64,000 bases of DNA from JBBEAM01 sp040882845 (lineage in GTDB: Bacteria; Pseudomonadota; Alphaproteobacteria; Kiloniellales; DSM-21159), in NCBI GenBank assembly GCA_040882845.1, contig JBBEAM010000015.1, positions 124,001 to 188,000 on the forward strand, read 5' to 3'. A program made the translations under genes and the position numbers. This document shows positions 49,055-57,158 of the stretch, in pieces. The first letter of the stretch is position 1. The number at the start of each line of letters is the position of its first letter. Under the pieces are notes generated by a model. It did no database searches. It was not told the origin of the DNA and worked only from the letters and a program-made list of their open reading frames with translations.

Positions 49055-52000
49055 GGCTGCGGCTTGGCTTGCGCTTGCCCCGCCGGGGCCGCTTCCTTGC
49101 TGTCGCGCATCAGGTAGGAATAGACCACCGGGATCACCAGCAGGGTGAAGAAGGTCCCGACAAGCAGGCCGCCGACGATCACCAGGCCGATGTCCTGGCG
49201 GCTCTCCGCGCCGGCACCGGTGGCGATCGCCAGCGGCACCGCGCCGAGCACCATGGCGCCGGTGGTCATCAGGATCGGCCGCAGCCGCAGCACGGCCGCC
49301 TCGACCACTGCTTCGCGTACCGTCTTGCCGCCTTCGCGGCTCTGGTTGGCGAACTCCACGATCAGGATGCCGTGCTTGGTGATCAGGCCGATCAAGGTCA
49401 CCAGTCCGACCTGGCTGTAGATGTTGAGGGTCGAGCCGTCGAGCCAGAGCGCCAAAAGTCCGCCGGTGATCGACAGGGGCACCGTCAGCATGATGATGAA
49501 GGGCGAGAGGAAGGACTCGAACTGCGCCGCGAGCACCATGTAGATGAAGGCCAAGGCGAGCAGGAAGGTGAAGTAGATCGCGCCGCTGGATTCCTGGAAC
49601 TCGCGCGACTGCCCGGCATACTCGATCTGTGTCGTGCCCGGCAGGATCTCGGCCGCGATCTGGTTCATGTAGACCAGCCCCTCGCCAAGGGAATAGCCCT
49701 CGGCCAGGGTCGCGGTGATGGTCGCCGAGCGCAGCTGGTTGAAGTGGTTCAGTTCGCGCGGCGCCACGGCCTCGCGCACCTGTACCAGGTTGGACAGCTG
49801 GATCATGTCGCCGCCGGCGCCGCGCACATAGACCCGGCGCAGATCGTCCGGCGTCGCCCGGTCGACATCGGCGAGCTGCACCACCACATCGTACTGCTCC
49901 CCATCCTGCTTGAAGCGGGTTACCTGGCGACCGCCCATCATGGTTTCCAGGGTCCGGCCCAGAACTTCCATGGACACGCCGACGTCGGCCGCCTTGTCGC
50001 GATCCACATCGATGCTGAGCTGCGGCTTGTTGAGCCGCAGATCGCTGTCGAGGTTCCGCAGGCCCGGATTCTCCCGCGCCTTGGCCATCAACTGGTCGAC
50101 CATGTCCTGCAGTTCGCGATAGGGACGCGAGGTCTGGATCACGAAGTTGATCGGCTGATCGCGAGCGCTTTGGCCGAGCGGCGGCGGATTGATCGGGAAG
50201 GCCATCAGCCCCGGCACGCCGAACAGGCGCGGCTGCAGCTGTTCGGCAACCTCTTGCTGGGAGACCTCGCGCTCCCCCCAATCCTTCAGCTTCAGGAAGC
50301 CGATGCCCTGAGAGACCACGGGAAAGCCGGAGACCACGAAGTAGCGCACGATATCCTCATTCTCGGAGAAGATATTCTCCAATTCCGAGGACCAGCGGTC
50401 GGTATAGTCGATGGTCGCGCCCTCTGGCGCCGAGAAGAAGGCGACCACGGTGCCTTGATCTTCGTAGGGCGCCAGCTCGCTGTCGAGGTTGCTGTAGAAG
50501 AAATAGCTCGAGGCGGCAACCGCAAGACCGAGCAAGACGATCAGTGGCCGCATCTTGAGCGCAGCGATCAGCACGCGACGGTAGCCGTCGGTGAGGCCGC
50601 GCAACCCGCGCTCCACGGCACGGTAGACGGCACCATGCTCCACCCCGCCCTTGAGCAGCCGCGAACACATCATCGGCGAGGCGGTAAGCGCGACAAAGCC
50701 GGAGACCACCACCGCGCCGGCCAGCGCCAGGGCGAACTCGGTAAACAGCCGCCCCGTCGTGCCCTCCATGAAGCCGATCGGTACATAGACCGCCGCCAGC
50801 GTCAGCGTCATGGCGAGCACGGCGAAGCCAATTTCGTTGGCCCCCTGGAAGGCGGCCTGACGCGGCTCCATGCCCTCCTCGACGTGGCGGTAGATGTTTT
50901 CCAGCATGACGATGGCGTCGTCGACCACCAGGCCGATCGCCAGCACCATGGCCAGCAGGGTCAGGGTATTGATCGAGAAACCGAAGAGGTCCATCAGCGC
51001 GAAGGCACCGATCAGCGAGACCGGGATTGTAATCAGCGGAATCAGCGTCGCACGGACCGAACGCAGGAAGATGAAAATGATCGCGACCACCAGCAGGATC
51101 GCTTCGCCGATGGTCTTGTAGACGTTGTCGATGGATTCCTGGATGAACACCGACTTGTCGTGGGCGACGTCGACGGTCATCCCCTCGGGCAGGGTGTCGA
51201 TAATCTGCGGCAGCCGGTCTCGCACCGCCTGGGAGACATCCAGGGGATTGGCCGTCGCCTGCTTGACCACGCCCAGCGCGATCGCCGGCTTGGAGTTGAA
51301 GCGCACCACGCGGCGTTCGTCGCGCGGCCCGATCTCGGCGCGGCCGACATCGGACAGGCGCACCAGATAGTTGCCGTCCTGGCGCAGGATCAACTCGTTG
51401 AACTGCTCCGGCGTGCGCAGGTCGGTCTGCGAGAGAATGGTGAACTCCCGGTCGCGACTCTCCACCAGGCCGGCGGGGATCTCCACATTCTGCTGGCGCA
51501 GGGCGGCTTCGACATCCTGCGGCGTCATGCCGTAGGCCGCCAGCCGGTCGGGATCGAGCCAGAGACGCATGGAATAGCGCCGCTCGCCGAAGATCCGCAC
51601 CTGGGCGACGCCGGAAAGCGTCTGTAGCTGGTCCTTCACGTAGCGGTCGGCGTAGTCGCTGATCTGCATCGGCGAATGGCGGTCGCTGGAAAACGCCAGG
51701 TAGATGATCGGCTGGGCGTCGGCCTCGACCTTCTGGATCACCGGCTCCTCGACCTCGTCGGGTAGGTTGCCGCGCACCCGGCTGACCCGGTCGCGCACAT
51801 CGGCGGCGGATTCTCCGGGATCGCGCGTCAGCTCGAAGGTGACCGTGATCTGGCTGCGTTCCTGTCGGCTGATCGAGGTCATGAAGTCGACCCCCTCGAT
51901 TCCCGCCAGCGAATCCTCCAGGACCTGGGTCACCTGACTCTCGATGATTTCCGCGCTGGCGCCGGTGTAGGTGGTCTCGACGCTGACCACCGGCGGATCG

Positions 52001-52119
52001 ATGTTGGGATACTCGCGCACGGTCAACCGCTGGTAGCTGACCAGCCCGACCAGCACGATGGTCAGGCTCAGCACCGTGGCGAAGACGGGCCGGCGGATAC
52101 AAACCTCTGAGATTTTCAT
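49045..52119 (-). CDS. RND efflux pump inner-membrane subunit (HAE1 type)
   Basis: Proton-driven tripartite exporter subunit of 1024 residues with the usual twelve helices and two large periplasmic loops. It starts MKISEVCIRRPVFATVLSLTIVLVG. The proton-relay aspartates are Asp400-Asp401 in VVDDAIVMLENIYRHVEEG (helix 4). The N-terminal porter segment REYPNIDPPVVSVETTYTGASAEIIESQVTQ and the C-terminal NIYSQVGLVTLIGLITKHGILIVEFANQ are HAE1 family hallmarks. The substrate (drugs, solvents or lipophilic compounds) is not predictable. The stop TAG lies in the last partial 42-bp repeat. It follows the adaptor gene by four bases. Confidence 0.94.
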   Translation of the reverse strand: MKISEVCIRRPVFATVLSLTIVLVGLVSYQRLTVREYPNIDPPVVSVETTYTGASAEIIESQVTQVLEDSLAGIEGVDFMTSISRQERSQITVTFELTRDPGESAADVRDRVSRVRGNLPDEVEEPVIQKVEADAQPIIYLAFSSDRHSPMQISDYADRYVKDQLQTLSGVAQVRIFGERRYSMRLWLDPDRLAAYGMTPQDVEAALRQQNVEIPAGLVESRDREFTILSQTDLRTPEQFNELILRQDGNYLVRLSDVGRAEIGPRDERRVVRFNSKPAIALGVVKQATANPLDVSQAVRDRLPQIIDTLPEGMTVDVAHDKSVFIQESIDNVYKTIGEAILLVVAIIFIFLRSVRATLIPLITIPVSLIGAFALMDLFGFSINTLTLLAMVLAIGLVVDDAIVMLENIYRHVEEGMEPRQAAFQGANEIGFAVLAMTLTLAAVYVPIGFMEGTTGRLFTEFALALAGAVVVSGFVALTASPMMCSRLLKGGVEHGAVYRAVERGLRGLTDGYRRVLIAALKMRPLIVLLGLAVAASSYFFYSNLDSELAPYEDQGTVVAFFSAPEGATIDYTDRWSSELENIFSENEDIVRYFVVSGFPVVSQGIGFLKLKDWGEREVSQQEVAEQLQPRLFGVPGLMAFPINPPPLGQSARDQPINFVIQTSRPYRELQDMVDQLMAKARENPGLRNLDSDLRLNKPQLSIDVDRDKAADVGVSMEVLGRTLETMMGGRQVTRFKQDGEQYDVVVQLADVDRATPDDLRRVYVRGAGGDMIQLSNLVQVREAVAPRELNHFNQLRSATITATLAEGYSLGEGLVYMNQIAAEILPGTTQIEYAGQSREFQESSGAIYFTFLLALAFIYMVLAAQFESFLSPFIIMLTVPLSITGGLLALWLDGSTLNIYSQVGLVTLIGLITKHGILIVEFANQSREGGKTVREAVVEAAVLRLRPILMTTGAMVLGAVPLAIATGAGAESRQDIGLVIVGGLLVGTFFTLLVIPVVYSYLMRDSKEAAPAGQAQAKPQPAE

Positions 52120-52123
52120 CGCG

Positions 52124-53227
52124 TCAGGATCCCGTGCCGCCGCCGCTGCCCGGCTCCACGCCGCCTGGTTGACCCTGTTCGGTTCCGGAAGCCGTCACCG
52201 GCTTCACCTTGGCGCCGTCGGTGAGCTTCAATTGGCCGGCGACCACGACGATATCGCTTTTCGCGAGACCCTCAAGCACCTCGATCTTGCCGAATTTGCG
52301 CTGGCCGGTTTCGACCTTCGTCTGCACCGCCGTGCCGTCGACCACCTTGTAGACGTAGATATCCTGGTCGCGCGGCACCAAGGCTTGCTCGGGGATGACG
52401 ATCGCGTCTTCCCGCCGATCGATCTCGAGATTGACCCGCACGAAGAGGCCGGGGCGCAGGCGGCGCTGCGCGTTGTCGATCCTGGCCCGCACCTCGATGC
52501 TGCGGCCGGCGACGTTGATCTGCGGATTGCTGGCGTAGACCTCTCCTGTGAAGATCTCGCCGGGAAAGGCGTCGACGGTGATCTGAACCCGCTGCCCGAC
52601 TCTCAGGTTCGCCAGGTAGCGCTCGGGGATCGAGAAATCCACCTTGAGCGACTCGATATCCTCCAGGTTCACTAAATCCTCGCCGGGCTCGACATAGTCG
52701 CCCTGGCTGACATGACGCAGTCCGACGACCCCGGAGATCGGCGCCAGAATCTGGGTCTTCTCCAGCCGCGCGGTGGCCAGCTCGACGGCAGCGCGCGTCG
52801 TGCGCAGCTCGGCCTCGGCTTCGTCCCGGCTGCGGGCGGTTCCCGCGCCGCGATCGTAGAGATCTCGGGCGCGCTCGTAGTTTCGCTGGCTGAGCAGCAG
52901 GCGGGCCCGGGAATCCTCCAGCTCGGCCTGGTAGATCGAATCCTCGAGCCCGAACAGCAGGTCGCCCTTGGTGACGTTGGCGCCCTCCGCGAAGGAGATC
53001 TCGGTGAGCAGCCCGGCGATTTCCGGGCGAATCACAACGGATTCGTTGGACAGCAGGGTCCCGACGGCGCTGACCTCGATCAGCACCGTCTCGACCGACA
53101 CCGGCGCGACCTCGACCGGGATCGCCGGCGGACCGTCCTGGGCACCAGCGTCGGCGGCGAAGCCGATGAGCGTGCCGAGAAGGGTCAAGACCGCCATGGC
53201 CGCAGCGCTGCGCCGTCGAAACTGCAT
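52124..53227 (-). CDS. RND efflux periplasmic adaptor (membrane fusion protein)
   Basis: A 367-residue adaptor with an N-terminal signal sequence (AAAMAVLTLLGTLIGFAADAGA) and no lipobox. It has the barrel-sandwich strand VVIRPEIAGLLTEISFAEGANVTKGDLLFGLED, an alpha-helical hairpin with LLLSQRNYERARDLYDRGAGTARSRDEAEAELRTTRA, the second half of the lipoyl domain KTQILAPISGVVGLRHVSQGDYVEPGEDL and beta-barrel domains to about 330. The Gly/Pro-rich tail is low complexity. First gene of the two-gene pump operon; no outer-membrane TolC gene is near. Confidence 0.93.
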   Translation of the reverse strand: MQFRRRSAAAMAVLTLLGTLIGFAADAGAQDGPPAIPVEVAPVSVETVLIEVSAVGTLLSNESVVIRPEIAGLLTEISFAEGANVTKGDLLFGLEDSIYQAELEDSRARLLLSQRNYERARDLYDRGAGTARSRDEAEAELRTTRAAVELATARLEKTQILAPISGVVGLRHVSQGDYVEPGEDLVNLEDIESLKVDFSIPERYLANLRVGQRVQITVDAFPGEIFTGEVYASNPQINVAGRSIEVRARIDNAQRRLRPGLFVRVNLEIDRREDAIVIPEQALVPRDQDIYVYKVVDGTAVQTKVETGQRKFGKIEVLEGLAKSDIVVVAGQLKLTDGAKVKPVTASGTEQGQPGGVEPGSGGGTGS

Positions 53228-53434
53228 CTAGATCGCCCCTAGTGAAACCACGCCAAAGGGCGTGAAGATGAACCCAAGCCTGCCCGCGCGCAAGCCGCAA
53301 GAGAATCGTTCACGGTGAAAGATCGGCCGCAGAACGCCAGCTTCAAGCCTTGGCACGCCGCGCCCGAAGCTTTTCCAGTCGTGACCGCGGAGCAATCCGG
53401 CTAGCATTCCGAGATCGAGGTCCCGAAAGCGCAC

Positions 53435-54253
53435 ATGGCCATGCTGCATCGCAAAATAATCTCTTGCTGCACCGCCGCATTGTTCCTCATCCTGCCGGCT
53501 CTGGCAAGCGGAGCCCAGGCGGCGGCAGCCGCCGAGAAACAGGACCTGGGCGCGGATCTCGTCCTGGAGATTCACCGCCCCCCGGAGGCAGGCCCCCACC
53601 CGGCAGTCCTGCTGCTGCATGGCTGCAGCGGATTGGAGCCCAGCGTGCTCGCGGGACTGCGCAGCCATGCCGAGATCCTGGTCGCGGCGGGCTACATGGC
53701 TGTGATCGTCGACAGCTTCAGCCGCCGCAACAAGGCCGGTGGCAGGGTCTGCGAGAGCCTGGGCGAACTCAACCTCGCCCGCTACTACCGCACCAAGGAC
53801 GCCTTCGCCGTGAAGGCCTATCTGGCCGGGCGCGGCGATGTCGACCCCCAGGCGATCTTTCTGATCGGGCAGAGCAACGGCGGCTCGGTCGCCCTGATCG
53901 CGGCGATGCAAAAGACCGTCGCGGGCCAGCAAGGCGCCACCCGCTTCGCCGGAATCGTCGCCTACTACCCTTGGTGCGGCGCCCTCGACCGCTTCCCCAA
54001 GCTCGCCACGCCGCTGCTGGTGCTGGGCGCCGAAAAGGACGAATGGGTCCCGCCGGAGGGCTGCGTGACCCGCGCGCCCGACGCCGAGGGGGCGGAGATG
54101 CAGGTTCATGTCTATCCCGGCGCCTATCACAGCTTCGATCTGGCGATCGAGACGCAGGTCTATGCCGGACAGACCGTCGGCGGCGATGCGGCGGCGACCG
54201 AGGACAGCCGCGCGCGCTATCTCGCCTTCTTCGCGGCGCTGCGCGGAGACTGA
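53435..54253 (+). CDS. exported dienelactone-hydrolase-like alpha/beta-hydrolase
   Basis: A 272-residue alpha/beta-hydrolase with an N-terminal signal peptide (HRKIISCCTAALFLILPALASGAQA). The oxyanion strand is AVLLLHGCSGLEPS; the nucleophile elbow is GQSNGGSVAL, so a Ser stands where classical dienelactone hydrolase has Cys. The acid is in GAEKDEWVPPEGC and the base His in YPGAYHSFDL. The cofactor-free hydrolase works on an ester or lactone that I cannot name. ATG 53435 is the first good start; the gene stands between the efflux pump and the Mn2+ riboswitch. Confidence 0.85.
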   Translation: MAMLHRKIISCCTAALFLILPALASGAQAAAAAEKQDLGADLVLEIHRPPEAGPHPAVLLLHGCSGLEPSVLAGLRSHAEILVAAGYMAVIVDSFSRRNKAGGRVCESLGELNLARYYRTKDAFAVKAYLAGRGDVDPQAIFLIGQSNGGSVALIAAMQKTVAGQQGATRFAGIVAYYPWCGALDRFPKLATPLLVLGAEKDEWVPPEGCVTRAPDAEGAEMQVHVYPGAYHSFDLAIETQVYAGQTVGGDAAATEDSRARYLAFFAALRGD

Positions 54254-54319
54254 TGCCGCGACCGACGCCGCCGGGGGGCTTGCGCGGTCCCTCCAGGCGC
54301 GCTATCCCTCCCCCTGCCT

Positions 54320-54437
54320 AGAGGGAGTAACCGCTTCCCGCGCTTCTCAGCGGGAAGGTCCGCGTCAACATACTTGGCCCAGAGGCCATGGTGCGGACGC
54401 CCAGGGGCCGATGGCCCCAGCGGGTTGGTGAGACTCG
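54320..54437 (+). ncRNA. yybP-ykoY (Mn2+-sensing) riboswitch
   Basis: The aptamer pattern of this class is visible. GAG-GGAGTAACC (54321-54332) on the 5' side meets GGTT-GGTGAGA-CTC (54423-54436) on the 3' side, so GAG/CTC and AACC/GGTT stems flank the conserved GGAGTA and GGTGAGA strands. Inside are a hairpin TTCCCGC/GCGGGAA, the conserved GTCAACATAC in a GTCCGC/GCGGAC arm and a GGGGCC/GGCCCC hairpin. It precedes a GDT1-family gene, the typical Mn2+ exporter context. A CCGGGCGG/CCGCCCGG inverted repeat (54459-54498) just before the GTG start may be the expression platform. Confidence 0.8.
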
Positions 54438-54515
54438 TGGCTTCGACGTGCCAGCCGGCCGGGCGGACACGCGAAGTCGCGCGTTCTCCACCGCCCGGTC
54501 CAAAGGCAGTCTGCC

Positions 54516-54797
54516 GTGCTCTCAAGCTTCTTTGCGATCTTCCTGTCTGTCTTCCTGGCCGAGCTGGGCGACAAAACCCAGCTTGCCACCCTGCTGTTCG
54601 CCGCCGATCCGCAGCGTCCGCCGATCCTGGTTTTCCTAGCCGCCGCCTGCGCCCTGCTGACGGCCACAGCCCTGGCGGTGATCGCCGGCGGCCTGTTCGA
54701 ACGCTACCTGGAGGCTCTGCCGCTCAAGGCCATTGCCGGTGTGGGGTTCATCGCCATCGGCATCTGGAGCCTCTATGGGCATTTCACCGCCACCTAG
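54516..54797 (+). CDS. half-size GDT1/TMEM165 (UPF0016) family Mn2+ exporter
   Basis: A 93-residue membrane protein with three helices. It carries a single copy of the E-x-G-D-K-T motif (AELGDKTQLATLLFAA, about residues 15-30) that forms the metal site in this family. Full members have two such repeats in about 190-200 residues, so this half-size protein should work as a homodimer or oligomer. The manganese riboswitch in its leader supports Mn2+ efflux (UPF0016 members such as MneA). The start is GTG 54516 with AAAGG nine bases earlier. It lies convergent to the histidine kinase gene. Confidence 0.85.
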   Translation: MLSSFFAIFLSVFLAELGDKTQLATLLFAADPQRPPILVFLAAACALLTATALAVIAGGLFERYLEALPLKAIAGVGFIAIGIWSLYGHFTAT

Positions 54798-54833
54798 ACC
54801 GCCACGTAGTCGGCGCCAGGGCGCCGCGCGGCG

Positions 54834-56597
54834 TCAGCCCTCGGCTCTGGCGGCCTCGCGGGGAAGGGCGGCAAGCGGCGCGGCATCCTGGTCGAGGACC
54901 AGCTTCGCCGGCAGACGGACCCGCACAGTGGTGCCGACGCCGAGACGGCTTTCCAGCGAGAGCCGGCCGCCGTGCAGCGTGATGAAGGCCTTGCTCAGCG
55001 GCAGGCCCAGACCGGTGCCGTCGCGGGTCTGCCGGCCGTGGCGCGCCTGGCGGAAGGGCTCCATGATCGCATCGAAGTCCTCGGTGGCGATGCCGATGCC
55101 GCTGTCCGCGATGGCCAGTTCCAGATCGCCGTTGCCGTGCCGCCGCGCGGTCACCGCCACCTCCCCGCCCGCGTCGGTGAACTTGACGGCATTGCCGATC
55201 AGGTTGATCAGCGTCTGACGCATCAAACGTTCGTCGACATTGATCAGCGGCAGGTCGTGGGGGATCTCCACGCGCAGCTGCACCCCCTTGCTGCTGGCCC
55301 GCTGGGCCAGCAGCTTCGCCGAACTGGCGACCAGCGTGTGCACCGCCTGGCGCTCCGGATAGAGCTCGTAGTGGCCGGCCTCGACCTTGGACAGGTCCAG
55401 GATGTCGTTGATCATCGACAGCAGGAACCGGCCGCTGTCGTTGATGTCGCCGGCGTATTCCTTGTAGCTCGGCGTGCCGAGCGGGCCGAGCAGCTCGTCG
55501 CGCATGATCTCCGAAAAGCCGATCACCGCGTTCAGGGGCGTGCGCAGCTCATGCGACATATTGGCCAGGAAGGTCGACTTGATACGGTTCGACTCCTCCG
55601 CCTTGTGCCGCGCCCGTTTCAAGGCATTCACAGCCTCGACCTCCGCCGAGACGTCGCTGCCGCTGCCGCAGTAGCCGCAGAAGGCGCCGGCGTCATCGAA
55701 CAGCGGCTTGCCGCTCGCCGAAAGGTGCCCAAGGCTGCCGTCCGCCTTGCGGATCGGATAGCGGAAATCGTGAAAGCCGCGCCGTTGCGCCAAATCCTCG
55801 AGGTGCTGCTTGAGGCTGTTCGTCAGCGGACCGTACCAAACCTCGTCGCGGCGTTTGCCGAGCAGGAAGCCCGGCGGAGTGCCGGTGATCTTCTCGAACC
55901 GCGCCGAGACGTAGGTAAAGCGCAGGTTCGCGTCCATTTCCCAGAACCAGTCGGACGCGGTCTCCACGATGTCGCGGAAGCGCTGCTCGCTACGCCGCCG
56001 CGCGGCCTCAGCCGCCCGCCGCTTGATCTCAATGCTCATGATGAACCAGAGCGCGACCGAAGCCAGGGGATTGAGGACCGCGAGAATCGGCCCGACGCCA
56101 GCCACGAAGCTCGGTCCGCTGCTCGGCGCAGGCATCAACAAGAATGGGGGAAGCGTGATCGCGGTCAGCGCCATGCCCAGTGCGAAGGCCCCGCGCAGGC
56201 TGCGCAGCTCGCCGTAGCGCAGGGCATAGGCACAGCCGAGCAGGGCTGAAAGGGCGATGGTCACGGCGCCGATCGAGGCGCCTGCGCCGCCGAGATGGAG
56301 ACGGTAAGCGGCCGCCAGCGCGCCGGCGACCAGACCGGCGACCGGTCCGCCGAAGGGCGCGGCCATCATGACGACGACGTTGCGCAGGTCGGCGATGACA
56401 CCCGGCGAGAAGGTCATCGGAAAGCTCATGCAGAGCACCGCTATGGCGCCGAAGATCAAGCCATAGGCGCCTTGGCGCAGCCGATCCGGTACGCGCCCGA
56501 GAAAAGCGACCGCCAGCGCGAGGGCGAAGGACAGCACGATCAACAGCGCCAGATTCTCGATCAGTGCAGACGCCGCCTGATAGGAAAAGAAAGACAT
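54834..56597 (-). CDS. membrane sensor histidine kinase with PAS domain
   Basis: A 587-residue kinase. The N-terminus (about 1-190) holds five to six helices of the 5TMR-LYT type, with the PMTFSPGVIADLRNVVVMMAAPFGGPVAGLVAGALAAAYRL pattern that is diagnostic of that domain. A PAS region (FRDIVETASDWFWEMDANLRFTYVSARF) follows at about 205-320, then HisKA with the phosphorylated His349 in FLANMSHELRTPLNAVIG. The HATPase domain has N box LINLIGNAVKFTDAGG, DSGIGI and GTGLGLPLSKAF. No response regulator gene is adjacent. The ATG at 56597 was chosen; an in-frame start at 56648 lies further upstream and would put an inverted repeat next to it. Confidence 0.9.
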   Translation of the reverse strand: MSFFSYQAASALIENLALLIVLSFALALAVAFLGRVPDRLRQGAYGLIFGAIAVLCMSFPMTFSPGVIADLRNVVVMMAAPFGGPVAGLVAGALAAAYRLHLGGAGASIGAVTIALSALLGCAYALRYGELRSLRGAFALGMALTAITLPPFLLMPAPSSGPSFVAGVGPILAVLNPLASVALWFIMSIEIKRRAAEAARRRSEQRFRDIVETASDWFWEMDANLRFTYVSARFEKITGTPPGFLLGKRRDEVWYGPLTNSLKQHLEDLAQRRGFHDFRYPIRKADGSLGHLSASGKPLFDDAGAFCGYCGSGSDVSAEVEAVNALKRARHKAEESNRIKSTFLANMSHELRTPLNAVIGFSEIMRDELLGPLGTPSYKEYAGDINDSGRFLLSMINDILDLSKVEAGHYELYPERQAVHTLVASSAKLLAQRASSKGVQLRVEIPHDLPLINVDERLMRQTLINLIGNAVKFTDAGGEVAVTARRHGNGDLELAIADSGIGIATEDFDAIMEPFRQARHGRQTRDGTGLGLPLSKAFITLHGGRLSLESRLGVGTTVRVRLPAKLVLDQDAAPLAALPREAARAEG

Positions 56598-56652
56598 TCC
56601 GCAGTTCCAGACCAAGGCCGCGCAACTCGGCCGCACTTGGCGATGCAAGGGT

Positions 56653-56667
56653 TTTCCAGCCTGGAAA
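56653..56667. promoter_or_regulatory. perfect inverted repeat TTTCCAG-c-CTGGAAA before the kinase gene
   Basis: A 7-bp perfect dyad with a single central base, about 55 bases before the kinase ATG. It looks like a repressor or activator binding site. No promoter boxes could be placed with certainty beside it. Confidence 0.35.
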
Positions 56668-56749
56668 CTAAAGCCTCGAGCTTAAGGAATCCCTAAGCGC
56701 GGAGCAGCCTCTGCACAGCTAAGAACCTGATTAGGAAGCGGAAAAACAA

Positions 56750-56826
56750 TGGCGCGCCCGGGAGGATTCGAACCCCCAACCTCCTGATCCGTAGTCAGAC
56801 GCTCTATCCAGTTGAGCTACGGGCGC
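56750..56826 (-). tRNA. tRNA-Arg (ACG)
   Basis: Minus-strand cloverleaf: acceptor GCGCCCG paired with CGGGCGC, D-arm GCTC-AACTGGATA-GAGC, anticodon stem TCTGA/TCAGG with loop CTACGGA giving anticodon ACG (A34 probably deaminated to inosine), T-arm ending GGTTCGAATCC, discriminator G and an encoded CCA (56752-56750). Confidence 0.95.
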
Positions 56827-57158
56827 TTCGCCGAAGCGATGGGCCTAGCCGATAAGCGGGCAGCGAAACCGCCGCCCCCGGCCAAAGCGCGGCGGACATT
56901 AGACGAAGCGCCATAGCGATGCAAGGCCTATGCAAGCTCTTCAAGAACCTGGGGTAACCGCCGGATTCGCCTAAGGAATCAAAGGGAAAACTATCTTGTC
57001 CCCCGCCGGTCCATAAAGTACTATCGCATCGATATTAATTGGGGGGTCGAGCCGCAAATCGTGCGATTCAGGCAATCTTTGCCGAGGGATTCAGCAAGTT
57101 TTTGCCAAGAAGGTGATCGGGCGGTTCCACGCGGACTTACGTCAGGGTAGAGAATAGC
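56827..57158. other. non-coding region between tRNA-Arg and a coiled-coil lipoprotein gene
   Basis: About 330 bases, AT-richer than its surroundings from 56930 onward. I see no gene. It holds the upstream region of the lipoprotein gene, with runs such as ATCGATATTAATTGGGGGG near 57030 and TTTTTGCC near 57100, but no promoter pair at accepted spacing was found. The 5' flank of the tRNA-Arg gene is within it. Confidence 0.5.
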
